Assembly (NCBI GenBank): GCA_012934845.2
Contig: WNNJ02000253.1
Span: 97,952-161,951, forward strand
Length of the DNA stretch: 64,000 bases
DNA from: Pomphorhynchus laevis
Taxonomy: Eukaryota; Acanthocephala; Palaeacanthocephala; Echinorhynchida; Pomphorhynchidae
Direction of reading: 5' to 3'
A program made the translations under genes and the position numbers. Positions 55,901 through 64,000 of the stretch are shown in pieces. The notes beneath the pieces were generated by a model that had not been told where the DNA came from, searched no databases, and saw only the letters and a list, made by a program, of their open reading frames with translations. Position 1 is the stretch's first letter. Every line of letters begins with the position of its first letter.

Positions 55901-56217
55901 ACAACATTGATTCTAAACGAAATTATAACGATATTCAACAATCCTTATTTATTGGTCTAGGCTTCCAGGGTAAAACACTTCAAACGATCGCTAGGGAGAT
56001 CGAAATTCCAACAGCACAGGCCAGAGCCCTTCTAAACAGGGCGATAAGGCAGGTAGTTAAAGATCACGATATGCCCTCAGTCAACGGTACTGATAACAGA
56101 AAGCGCAATCGCATTACTGAATATGGATATGATGGCAACGATATCGAATCGGACTTTGAATCTTCCACGCAAAAGAGAAAAGTAAAGAACTGTGACCTTG
56201 ATGATGTTTTAAGTTGA
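52957..56217 (+). CDS. NAT10: RNA cytidine acetyltransferase, NAT10/Kre33 family (two coding exons)
   Basis: Exons 52957-54651 and 55393-56217 join in phase 0 to give 839 residues. The family acetylates cytidine in 18S rRNA and some tRNAs, using ATP and acetyl-CoA, in the nucleolus. Visible blocks: N-terminal domain (RFHRTLLYWE, GRILWCYSKKH, QHYEALTANILCQAVDTCEG, MDIHKKW); P-loop GNRGRGKSALVG near residue 247; Walker B LIVVDEAATIPL near 345; HYRNSPNDLQLLADCNYHH; acetyltransferase core with RIMRIATNPLCQ joined to GLGYGKRAIKLL (acetyl-CoA loop Q-GLGYG, split exactly by the intron); C-terminal IGLGFQGKTLQTIAREIEIP block; short basic tail. Human NAT10 has 1025 residues, so this is a compact, fast-evolving homologue with shortened loops and tail. 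The first ATG is supported because family similarity begins within a few residues of it. No lesions were found. Confidence 0.95.
54652..55392 (+). other. Intron of the NAT10-like gene (741 bp)
   Basis: Donor CAG|GTAAAA and acceptor TATATTTAG|GGT. Phase 0. Very A+T-rich, with TTAATTATT-type simple repeats. No frame inside. Joining the exons recreates the conserved Q-GLGYG loop. Confidence 0.9.
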
Positions 56218-56424
56218 ATTCGTTGTATTTAAATGTGTAAATTGTCTTTGTTGTTTTCTAGTAAATATTTCTCCATACTATAAAATTCAAAAAGTGAAAA
56301 ATTACGTTAAAAAAATGAAAAAAGTGGAAAGTAAAAAGATATTTTTGATTTTAAATATCTGACGATTAGTATATTTTCAGAACCGTCCTCGATTTTATTC
56401 ATCTATTGTAGACATTAATGAAAT

Positions 56425-56482
56425 AAAATATTTATTTAATCTCGAATTTTCAATAGCCTACTGCTATTATCAGGAGTAAATC
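56425..56482 (+). repeat. Direct copy of part of the 85-bp inverted repeat
   Basis: AAAATATTTATTTAATCTCG, then TTCAATAGCCTACTGCTATT, matches 56756-56795 and the complement of 56831-56890. AATAAA at about 56422 could serve as the poly(A) signal of the NAT10-like gene. Confidence 0.75.
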
Positions 56483-56710
56483 AGCAATTGTTTTCCACGA
56501 ACTGACTTATTTTCTATAAAACAATTTGCAACAAAAATCAGTTTTTGGCAAGGATAGTTTTTTCAGATACATAAAATATTACTTTTTATTAGTAATATAA
56601 TTTATTATAATTTATTAATATAAAAATATATTAATATATTATATTAATATAATCTATTAATATAATTTATAGCAGTATTCAGTCATCATGTAAATTAGTT
56701 GTATTATATA

Positions 56711-56934
56711 TTGATCGTTCACTCATATTGGATTATTTATTAGTGGAGAGAGTGAAGAAAATATTTATTTAATCTCGAATTTTCAATAGCCTACTATTAA
56801 AATATGTATTGTAATTTTTTTTGTAACATTTACTCCTGATGATGATAGCAGTAGGCTATTGAAAATTCGAGATTAAATAAATATTTTCTTCACTCTCTCC
56901 ACTAATAAATAATCCAATATGAGTGAACAATCAA
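56711..56934. repeat. Inverted repeat, 85-bp arms, 54-bp spacer
   Basis: Arms 56711-56795 and 56850-56934 are complementary with one mismatch (TTGATCGTTC versus TTGATTGTTC at the outer ends). This could be a foldback element or a recent inverted duplication. The third partial copy at 56425-56482 suggests the arms derive from local sequence. Confidence 0.9.
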
Positions 56935-57306
56935 TTTATAAAATCAAATAAAAGTTTAGCGTGCTATTTTAGTGTTTTTCGAAATAAAAATTTGATTTCT
57001 GATGTTTTGTAAGTGTACGTCAATTGATTTTTTATTTATTTTTCCAAAGAGAAAATGGATTTCAAGTCTCTTAATACTTTTGTAAATTACATTTTCTTCA
57101 GTCTACCGTTATGTGCCGTCTAAATTGCTTTTGTAAAAATTATAAAAAAAATCATCTAAATTAATTTTGACATAAAAAATATAATTTTTATTTTTATTTT
57201 GTAGTAAAAATGTAACTTTATATTTGAAATTTATAATTTTAGGATCATTTACGTTTCTGCTGGCCTTACAGTATTTTGACATTTCAGAATTTAATTTATA
57301 CTGTTT
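56935..57306. other. AT-rich, nothing recognised
   Basis: No gene, repeat or RNA motif seen. Confidence 0.4.
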
Positions 57307-57326
57307 GTGTCAAATCCTCTAATAGA

Positions 57327-57386
57327 GGCGGGGTCGGATAGCCGACCCCTCCTCAAAACGGAACAAAGGCTGAAGAATAAGAATAA
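57327..57386 (+). mobile_element. 60-bp retro-insertion flanked by a 20-bp target duplication
   Basis: GTGTCAAATCCTCTAATAGA occurs exactly at 57307-57326 and 57387-57406. The insert between is G+C-rich at its 5' end, with the hairpin GGGGTCGG-ATAG-CCGACCCC, and ends GAAGAATAAGAATAA. A long target duplication and an A-rich 3' end are the hallmarks of LINE-type insertion, so this is probably the last 60 bp of a LINE or SINE family not otherwise recognised here. Confidence 0.8.
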
Positions 57387-57406
57387 GTGTCAAATCCTCT
57401 AATAGA

Positions 57407-58080
57407 AATATTCATTAAATCAATTGGAGTAAAAATAAGCAATTTTCAGATTATAACACAGGAATTAATCATGGTTTTACTCATTATATTTAAATCAGTT
57501 AGGAATAGTTTTTAACGTAGTTAAAATTTTAGCATAGTTTTCATTTTATATATTCTTTTAGACAGTCGAATATCTCTCAAACTCAATATATTTCTTTAGT
57601 AAATTGGCTTTGATGCTAAAATCATACAAAATGTAAATCATAAAAAATATAAATTTTTATTTATATCCCTTTTTATCGGTGGTTCCACATAACGACTAGG
57701 CTAACAATCCAGTACAGCATGAAATTCTACAGTATATGAAACCTTCAATGTAATGAATTTCTGAAACCGCATTTTCCTAGATACATTCAAAGCATTCTTT
57801 GTATTTATCGCTGATGTGATCAGGATATCATGAATCAGTGTTGATGATCCTTTGATGGATTATCTTAATTATTTTATTAATTTTGCTCGAACACACATGA
57901 TTTTGTAGCAGATAACAGCTACGATATAATTCCTTTATTACTTTCATATATTAGTCAGATCAGATAAGTGAGTCTACGTATTTTAAAATACGTTTCTAAC
58001 TTTATATTTTGATGGTAGTGTAATAATGTTGAATATCTCAATTTATTCTAGTTTTTTTCTCATCACAAATACTCATTAAT
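57407..58080. other. AT-rich, no gene recognised
   Basis: An upstream exon of the small gene at 58087-58492 could lie here, but I see none. Confidence 0.35.
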
Positions 58081-58086
58081 CTATTG

Positions 58087-58492
58087 ATGCATCAAAACTT
58101 AAATGATAAAAGGCACAGCCCAGAATGTCAAGTTATTATCGACGAATATAAGGAATGTTTATCACAGGTCAGTGTTTTATATTTGCTTTGCGGAATTCAA
58201 TATTTAAAATTTCTTCGTCAGAGTAGCGTTCAGCTTTTGAAAAGTCTATATATAATGTATGTGGTGATCTTCACATAGCAGTTACAAAGTGCTTAAGAAA
58301 ACAGGTAATATAAACAGGTATTTAACATAAATTGTTATAATTGTATACTTTTAGTTAGAAAATAATCGCAAAGCCCATACGGAAGAATCTAAGAATAAAA
58401 GGTTAAAATTGTGGATAAACAACGATGAAGAGCTAAAGGCAAAAGTAGAACGATTGAAACAACTTCAAAATAAATTTGAAAAAAAACAATGA
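58087..58492 (+). CDS. Possible small CX9C protein gene (two exons)
   Basis: ATG 58087; exon 1 to 58167 (MHQNLNDKRHSPECQVIIDE, then YKECLSQ) with donor CAG|GTCAGT; acceptor TACTTTTAG|TTAGAA at 58354; exon 2 to TGA 58492. The join is in phase 0 and gives 72 residues. C14 and C24 form one CX9C motif in a predicted helix. The rest is a Lys/Glu-rich coil (LKAKVERLKQLQNKFEKKQ). CX9C helices are typical of small proteins of the mitochondrial intermembrane space, but those normally carry two such motifs. A first motif might be in an unseen upstream exon. The splice sites and balanced composition support a real gene; the family is not established. Confidence 0.4.
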
Positions 58493-59040
58493 AAATTAAA
58501 GCCACAATTAAAATAATCGTTACTTTATTCATGGATTATTAGGAGATAAGCTATAATATTCACAAACTATTAAAATTCATTATTTTTGACCAGAATAGTA
58601 TTTAAAAAAGCTTCAAGATGTTTAGTTAATACTTTGATAAATCGAATGTTTACATTCAATTATTTTAGATTATTTTGGTATCACTAAAAAATATGAACTT
58701 CATTTTTGACGTTCATCAACTGTTTATTTTTTAAATGAACAAAATAAATATAAATAATCTTTTTTGAAGAAATAAATACAATCTAAAAATTTTAATATGA
58801 ATCGACAACTACTTAGTTAAAGTAGATTTTAAACGCCATTAACAATTTTAACAATTTTTTAACGAAAAAATAATAATTTTTTAATTAATCTAACAATAAG
58901 AACTAAAACACGAATATAAATACTGTTCATAAATACTGTTCACCTTAAGTTAAACTCATGCTGCATATCAATCTATTTATCAAACTAAAATATTATATAT
59001 TTTACAGGATTCCAAAAGGAATGCATTATTTTACATATTG
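58493..59040. other. AT-rich, nothing recognised
   Basis: No gene or repeat identified. Confidence 0.4.
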
Positions 59041-59046
59041 TTATTG

Positions 59047-59113
59047 CGAAAAATTGCTTGAAACTATGGTCCAGGAGTAATAGCTAGATACCACAGTTTC
59101 AAGCGATTTTTCG
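59047..59113. repeat. Inverted repeat, 24-bp arms
   Basis: CGAAAAATTGCTTGAAACTA plus TGGT (59047-59070) pairs with 59090-59113 with two mismatches across a 19-nt loop, immediately before the Penelope terminal-repeat array. Confidence 0.88.
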
Positions 59114-59393
59114 AGAGAGATAGAAAGAAGCAGATAAGTGTAATAGACAGTCCTGGTTGAATCACATCTCTAATATATTTATTGATCCTCTGAGCATCTC
59201 AGGCGGCTGTGCTTCCTTTCTCGTTTATTTTATTGATCAATTAATGGTCCCGCTGATGTCTATTACACTGTTAAGATTTCACTGCATTGTATTGACTTCG
59301 AAAGCGAAAGCTACGTCATGCAATTAGCATATAGTGAATTATTTCTGATTTAATCTATATATAGTATGTTTTTCATGTGTATTCATTATATAT

Positions 59394-59437
59394 GCTGCAA
59401 CTGATGAGGTTTCTCAAAGCCGAAACGGTATGCCGTC
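59394..59437 (+). ncRNA. Hammerhead ribozyme motif, unit 1 (stem I incomplete)
   Basis: GCTGCAA, CTGATGAG, stem II region, CGAAAC, GGTATGCC, GTC. All core residues are canonical, but the 3' strand of stem I (TTGCAG in the other units) is missing. Confidence 0.7.
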
Positions 59438-59733
59438 ATGAAACATGAAATTATCTATATACATAGAGGCAGATAGGTGTAATAGACAGTCCTGGTTGGA
59501 TCACATTTCTAATTTATTTATTGATCTTCTGAGCATCTCAGGCGGCTGTGCTTCCTTTCTTGTTTATTTTATTGATCAATTAATGGTCCCGCTGATGTCT
59601 ATTACACTGAAAAGAATTCACTGCATTGTATTGACTTTGAAAGCGAAAGCTAGGTCATGCTATTAGCATATAGTGAATTCTTTCTGCTTTAATCTATATA
59701 TAGTATGTTTTTCATGTGGATTCATTGTATGTG

Positions 59734-59782
59734 CTGCAATTGATGAGGCTTCTCAAAACCGAAACGGTATGCCGTCTTGCAG
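59734..59782 (+). ncRNA. Hammerhead ribozyme motif, unit 2
   Basis: Stem I CTGCAA / TTGCAG is complete (6 bp). GAAAC, GGTATGCC and GTC are canonical. The first core base is T instead of C (TTGATGAG), and stem II has one mismatch (GGCTT / AAACC). Confidence 0.72.
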
Positions 59783-60082
59783 TGATGAAGCATGAAATTC
59801 TCTATATATAGAAAGAGGCAGATAGGTGTAAAAGAGAGTCCTGGTTGGATCACATTTCTAATTTATTTATTGATCTTCTGAAGATCCCAGGCGGCGGTAC
59901 TTCTTTTCTTGTTTATTTTATTGATTAATTAATGATTCCGCTGATGTCTATTACACTGAAAAGAATTCACTGCGTTTTATTGACTTGAAAGCGAAAGCTA
60001 CGTCATGCAATTAGCATATAGTGAATTCTTTCTGCTTTAATCTATATATAGTATGTTTTTTCATGTGTATTCATTGTATGTG

Positions 60083-60131
60083 CTGCAACTGATGAGGCTT
60101 CTCAAAGCCGATACGGTATGTCGTCTTGCAG
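60083..60131 (+). ncRNA. Hammerhead ribozyme motif, unit 3
   Basis: Stem I CTGCAA / TTGCAG, core CTGATGAG and stem II GGCTT-CTCA-AAGCC are perfect. The GAAA box reads GATA and stem III has one change (GGTATGTC). The consensus of the three units is a fully canonical hammerhead with cleavage expected after GTC. Confidence 0.75.
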
Positions 60132-60212
60132 TGATAAAGCATGAAATTCTCTATATATAAAGAGAGGTAGATAGATGTAATAGACAGTCCTGGTTGAATC
60201 ACTATATAAAAA

Positions 60213-62265
60213 CTGCCTATATAAATGATATTTTTGCTTTTGCAGTTATTTCGGCCTTTAACCGGAAACTTAGCATCAGTGTGTAATGACTGTATTGTCG
60301 ACGTAGTTAGCATGCTAGAGCAAGTCTTGCACCTTTTATCATTACACTTCTCACTTATGCTCTTTGACTGTTGGTGTGAAGTTTTGTATTTAGATTTTGT
60401 CGGCTCGACAATTTTAGTGAAGCTGCTAATGTTAACATTGATATGTTATCAATCATACGCGCACTATAACCGAGGCTTTTTAATTGAAAAGTTAGATCAT
60501 TAACATGACGTTTAAATTCCGTGTCATCAGTGCACGCACGTCGAATACGTAGTGCCTCGTTATATAATATGTCATTTTGTGGAGTGAGGTTGTGCGCTTT
60601 TAAGATATAAATAGAGTGGAGGACTTTCAGGTTTTCGGTACAACGTTGTCATATATGTATTGTCCTCTTCATATACATTATAAAAAAGTTTACAGTTGTA
60701 CCTGTTTCATAGCTTAGCTTTATACGTTCCATACGATTTATCGTCTTGTTAATCGACTCCCCTTGTTATCTGGCCATGCAAAAAATATATCGTCTATATA
60801 TCTGTAATGACATATCGGATTTAGATGACCATTAAGATTTATCCATTTTGCCTCAATTACACCCATATATTATTGCAATTGTTGGGGCAAATGTAGTTCC
60901 CATTGCTGTTCTTATTTTCTGCATGTAATATTCTGAATCAAATTCAAATATATTATTCCGTAGGATTATTTCAGACGATTTTAATACTAAATCCTTTTTA
61001 TCCTTTAACCAATCTGTATTGTGCATTATATCATCAATGGCTTTCAATGTATGCTCAGTTGGTATCTTTTTATACAGGCTTTGCAGTCTGCTGTTACTAA
61101 TATACAGTTACTTGGCCACGTTGACTTAGTATTAATTAGCTTACAGACAAAACTCATTGTTTAGTCAATATAAGCAGGAACAAACGTAAGCAATGGTTTT
61201 AGATATTCATGGATTAACCTAGATAGATGCTCTGGCGGTGTTGCTAGACAACTGACAATGGGACGTCCGATGTACGGCCGTTGTGATTTAAGCACTTTTG
61301 GAAGCATATAAAAGATTCCAAAACGACTTTGCCTCTGTTTTAGTCGGTCAATATCGGTCGGTATTAGTATTTTTCCCGCCACAAAGTTATTAATGTGATT
61401 GTTTATAATATTTTCACAGACTCGTAATTGATTAAACGAAACACGTTCATATGTAGGTTCACATCATTGTCGCTTTCCCTCATGCCCATATTCATTTATG
61501 TCCCAAACCACAGCTTGAGGCACTTTGTCTGCCTTTTTAATAATTACGTCGTCTCTGTTTTTCAAACTATACAGGCCGCGGTAAGAATACGGTGAAATAT
61601 TCATGGTAGGTTTTATAATATTAACAGAAACATTTTTTAAATTTGTAACGACCAAATGTGTTGATGCAGCTCAATCGCTTTCGTTCCTCTGATATATCCT
61701 CAAACATTCTAAAAGGGATGTGTCGTATATTCTTAGCAAGGCTATATCGGTCAACACTAATTGGTACTAAGGCATAGTTTAGACATAAGCTAAGTAATGA
61801 TCTTTCTTTACCTGAAATCAAAGTTCCTTCTCAGGGTTAGATATATGAAGTTTCCACTTGTAGTGTGTCCCGATGATGTTTCGTTGAAGATAAACTTTCA
61901 GTTGTATAAGCCTGCCTTTGTCTCAATTTCCTATTGCGAAAAAAACGTGTCGATTTAAACTGATCCGGAGATATTGGTAGATGCAGTCGTCGCAGCTTAT
62001 TTACCTTAATCCGGAGAGTTCTTCATATCGTTGTTCGTCGATATTACAAGTTAGTGAACTTAGTACATGGGAATTAAATTGCAGCAATACGCGCATCAGT
62101 TTCCGAACACATTCATTCTGTGCTCAGCACCATTCAGATCGGACTTTATTTGCATATGAATTTTCTACCAGAGAGAAGTTAACTGACAGCGGTTTAGGAA
62201 TACGTAACGCTTTTGGTATGATTTTTGTATCTGAACAAATTTTCAAGAATTGTACATGAGTCAAA
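60213..62265 (-). mobile_element. Second Penelope-like element, decayed
   Basis: Minus-strand pieces in N- to C-terminal order: RKLMRVLLQFNSHVLSSLTC (about 62130), LCLNYALVPISVDRYSLAK (61770), SPYSYRGLYSLKNRDDVIIK (61580), SRFGIFYMLPKVLKSQRPYI and GRPIVSCLATPPEHLSRLIH (61340-61220, the Penelope-specific block), then EFDSEYYMQKIRTAMGTTFA (60950, motif B) and NNCKSKNIIYIGSFYIV (60250, start of the GIY-YIG domain). It is not close to the copy at 41759-43504. It has many stops and frameshifts, and the GIY-YIG domain is cut off where the terminal-repeat array begins. Confidence 0.82.
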
Positions 62266-62345
62266 GTTTTTAATTTATGCCTGTTTGATGGGATTCCTCG
62301 AATTCGGCATGATATTTCAAATTAATTATTTAACCATCGTTTAGG

Positions 62346-62378
62346 ATATCCGACACTGTTTCTTACCGTGTCGGATAT
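62346..62378. repeat. Hairpin, perfect 11-bp arms
   Basis: ATATCCGACAC, an 11-nt loop, then GTGTCGGATAT. The second arm is the start of the 62-bp tandem repeat that follows. Confidence 0.88.
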
Positions 62379-62548
62379 GAGTTTAATTATGGCTGTCAGA
62401 CCATTGTCGTGTGCGATTGAGTTTAATTAATGTCGAATATGAGTTTAATTATGACTGTCAGACCATTGTCGTGTGCGATTGAGTTTAATTAATGTCGGAT
62501 ATGAGTTTAATTATGACTGTTAGACCATTGTCGTGTGCGATTGATGTA
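62370..62548. repeat. 62-bp tandem repeat, three copies
   Basis: Units start at GTCGGATATG or GTCGAATATG: 62370, 62432 and 62494. Each contains GAGTTTAATTATGACTGT, CAGACCATTGTCGTGTGCGA and (first two) TTGAGTTTAATTAAT. Copies differ at only a few positions. Confidence 0.95.
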
Positions 62549-62721
62549 AATAAAAACACTATGTCTAGAGTACATAATATAGACGTGTCACGTATATACG
62601 GTCGAAATTTTTCAAACTCACGTATGAATTAATCTGTGCTAGATATAAAGGATGGCCGGTCAGTAGGGATTGGGTAGAGCATGGTGTTTAGATACTGTGA
62701 AGTGTTTTCACACATTGTGCA

Positions 62722-62907
62722 ATGAAAATTTGCGCGAGCAACGTCATATTCGAGCATTGCCTTCTAGATATCTATAAAGAATTTGTCGATCGCGGCTACA
62801 CTCATAAATTGATACGAAGACAATTTGGTGATGTGAAGAGAATGCAACGAGTGAAACTTTTCATATGCAAAAATAGAGATATAGAAGAAGCAAAAAATCG
62901 ATTCTGA
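62722..62907 (+). mobile_element. Possible Penelope-like linker fragment, plus strand
   Basis: LLDIYKEFVDRGYTHKLIRR followed by QFGDVKRMQRVKLF resembles the segment after the RT in Penelope-like proteins (compare LRKQLILRGYTYREVNRSI in the 41759-43504 element). The fragment is short and isolated, so the call is tentative. Confidence 0.35.
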
Positions 62908-63015
62908 ACGGTGATAGATTACCAGTCCGCGCTAATAAGTCTTCACTTAGCAATAAGTAGAGCAATTGCCAGAACTCAACTGCAAGATTTCCGTCATCCA
63001 AAAGTAGGATTTCTT

Positions 63016-63155
63016 AGTTGCAGCACATACAATGAATCCACATGAATAACATACTATATATAGATTAAAGCAGAAAGAATTCACTATATGCTAATTGTAT
63101 GACGTAGCTTTCGCTTTCGAAGTCAATACAATGTAGTGAATTCTTTTCAGAGTAA
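63016..63155 (-). repeat. Partial inverted copy of the Penelope terminal repeat
   Basis: On the minus strand this reproduces the unit from GAATTCACTACATTGTATTG through GCTTTAATCTATATATAGTA to GTGCTGCAACT, stopping inside the hammerhead at the first core bases. With the array at 59131-60210 it brackets the Penelope-like ORF remnants in opposite orientations. Confidence 0.85.
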
Positions 63156-63159
63156 TATT

Positions 63160-63440
63160 GAAATCCTGTAAGAAATTTAATGGCCTCGTAATCAACGGAT
63201 ACGCATTTGTGCCTTATATAAAGAATAACTAGAAGGTCCACACAAGCAACAAGCCAGTAAAAACGCTTTCTGCATATGAGCTTCGTCTAGCATCGTGAGG
63301 AATTGCTGATGTCTTTATAGTTATCACACAAGCAGTCGAAACGTACCCTAACCACTTCATCCGACTGACTATGACTGCTGGATGGTAAGGAACATCTCGG
63401 AGTGATACATTAGACTGATGGAGCTGATGATCGAAGTCCA
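63160..63440. other. Unassigned sequence
   Basis: Moderately G+C-richer than flanks; no frame or motif recognised. Confidence 0.35.
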
Positions 63441-63474
63441 GTTATTTATCGGCACATGAATTTAAAATCAATCG

Positions 63475-63600
63475 TAGCCAGTTTTGGCTCCGGGGCCACA
63501 GTTTCACTCCTAGACGATTTGATGGTAGGCGGTAGCACTTATCAGTAGGGTGAACTAGCATCATTCGTTTCGGCCGCCTTGTGATATATTTAAAAAGCAT
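63475..63600 (-). repeat. Dispersed repeat, copy 2 (inverted relative to 41325-41430)
   Basis: The minus strand has CACAAGGCGGCCGAAACGAA, GTTCACCCTACTGATAAG and CGTCTAGGAGTGAAAC, matching the blocks at 41325-41430. Confidence 0.65.
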
Positions 63601-63659
63601 CTCCGAGAATTCGCTGGCGTGGTAGCATGGGCATAGCCTCTTTAAACAAACCACGTGCT

Positions 63660-64000
63660 TTCCGTATCATCCTAATTTATTCGGCATGAAATTTTATTGC
63701 TGTCGTTGGTTTTTTTCTCACAGAAACGAAACGCCATCGGAATGGCTTATACTACTGATAAGCGCTACCAGTAATCTCAGACTTCTAGTAGTGATGTCTA
63801 CCAGAGACGATCTCGTCTGGCTGTCGTAATTTTGACTGTATGTAGATTTAATTATAAATAAATAATGTAATATACAATTAAATATAATATATATTATATA
63901 TATTATAAATATTATATAATATAAATATTATATATTTATATACTTTTTTATTCAATATTTTATAAAATATTTTTAATATAAATAAATATAATTTATTACA
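63660..64000. other. Unassigned, AT-rich at the end
   Basis: The last 160 bp are TATATAAATAT-type simple sequence. No gene was seen. Confidence 0.4.

Larger units (their letters stand above)
59131..60210 (+). repeat. Tandem terminal-repeat array of a Penelope-like element (about 349-bp units)
   Basis: Units begin at CAGATAAGTG/CAGATAGGTG: about 59131, 59470, 59819 and 60168 (the last partial). Shared blocks include AATAGACAGTCCTGGTTG, GATCTCAGGCGGC-type sequence, GAAAGCGAAAGCTA, TCATGCAATTAGCATATAGT and a hammerhead motif near the end of each unit. Penelope-like elements typically carry such tandem 'pseudo-LTRs'. A partial inverted copy lies at 63016-63155 on the other side of the ORF remnants. 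Confidence 0.85.

Overview
The window is AT-rich eukaryotic DNA, almost certainly from an invertebrate animal. It is an intron-bearing, repeat-packed segment with one clear host gene and one possible small one. The range of retroelements (CR1-like, L2-like and restriction-endonuclease-type LINEs, Penelope-like elements, Ty3/Gypsy-type LTR elements) fits metazoans. Nothing visible fixes the phylum. The L2-like copies are clearly richer in G+C than their surroundings.

Layout. Positions 1-4200 are AT-rich with no confident gene. 4200-11600 is a nest of LINE pieces: a Gypsy-type LTR element (6799-10600, 5-bp target duplication) sits in a 5'-truncated CR1-like LINE, which itself sits in an older LINE (7-bp target duplication). 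11600-27740 is a pile-up of at least six L2-like LINE copies on both strands. One copy (23338-27740) retains both ORFs and another (12806-15539) has an 884-codon open frame. 27860-30700 holds remnants of three other LINE copies. 30743-36085 is a head-to-tail cluster of four copies of a LINE with a restriction-like endonuclease, one with an intact 1006-codon ORF and a cysteine-rich N-terminus. 36430-40985 is more L2-like material. 41640-43504 is a Penelope-like element with a GIY-YIG endonuclease. 43536-47691 is a second, older Gypsy-type element. 47740-49000 holds a foldback element and dispersed repeats. 49599-52932 is a nearly complete CR1-like LINE with an intact ORF2. It ends about 24 bp before the host gene 52957-56217, a compact homologue of the rRNA/tRNA cytidine acetyltransferase NAT10/Kre33. 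56218-59100 is AT-rich, with an 85-bp-arm inverted repeat, a 60-bp retro-insertion in a 20-bp target duplication, and a possible 72-residue CX9C protein gene. 59130-63155 is a decayed second Penelope-like element with a tandem terminal-repeat array whose units carry hammerhead ribozyme motifs. The last kilobase holds dispersed repeats only.

Most notable observations: (1) both Gypsy-type elements have LTRs of only about 90-120 bp, and each has a primer-binding region complementary to a segment inside its own LTR (15 and 13 nt, different sequences). This arrangement suggests Tf1-like self-priming. (2) The hammerhead consensus in the Penelope terminal repeats is canonical, although each copy has one lesion. 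(3) The window contains many near-perfect short inverted repeats with tiny loops. Three lie exactly at 5' ends of LINE copies and copy the element's own sequence, as expected if the new cDNA end snapped back. (4) The L2-like families share a 3' stem-loop whose paired bases covary.

The NAT10-like gene is the only confident cellular gene. Everything else is mobile-element biology or unassigned AT-rich DNA. All calls come from reading motifs by eye; no database search was possible.
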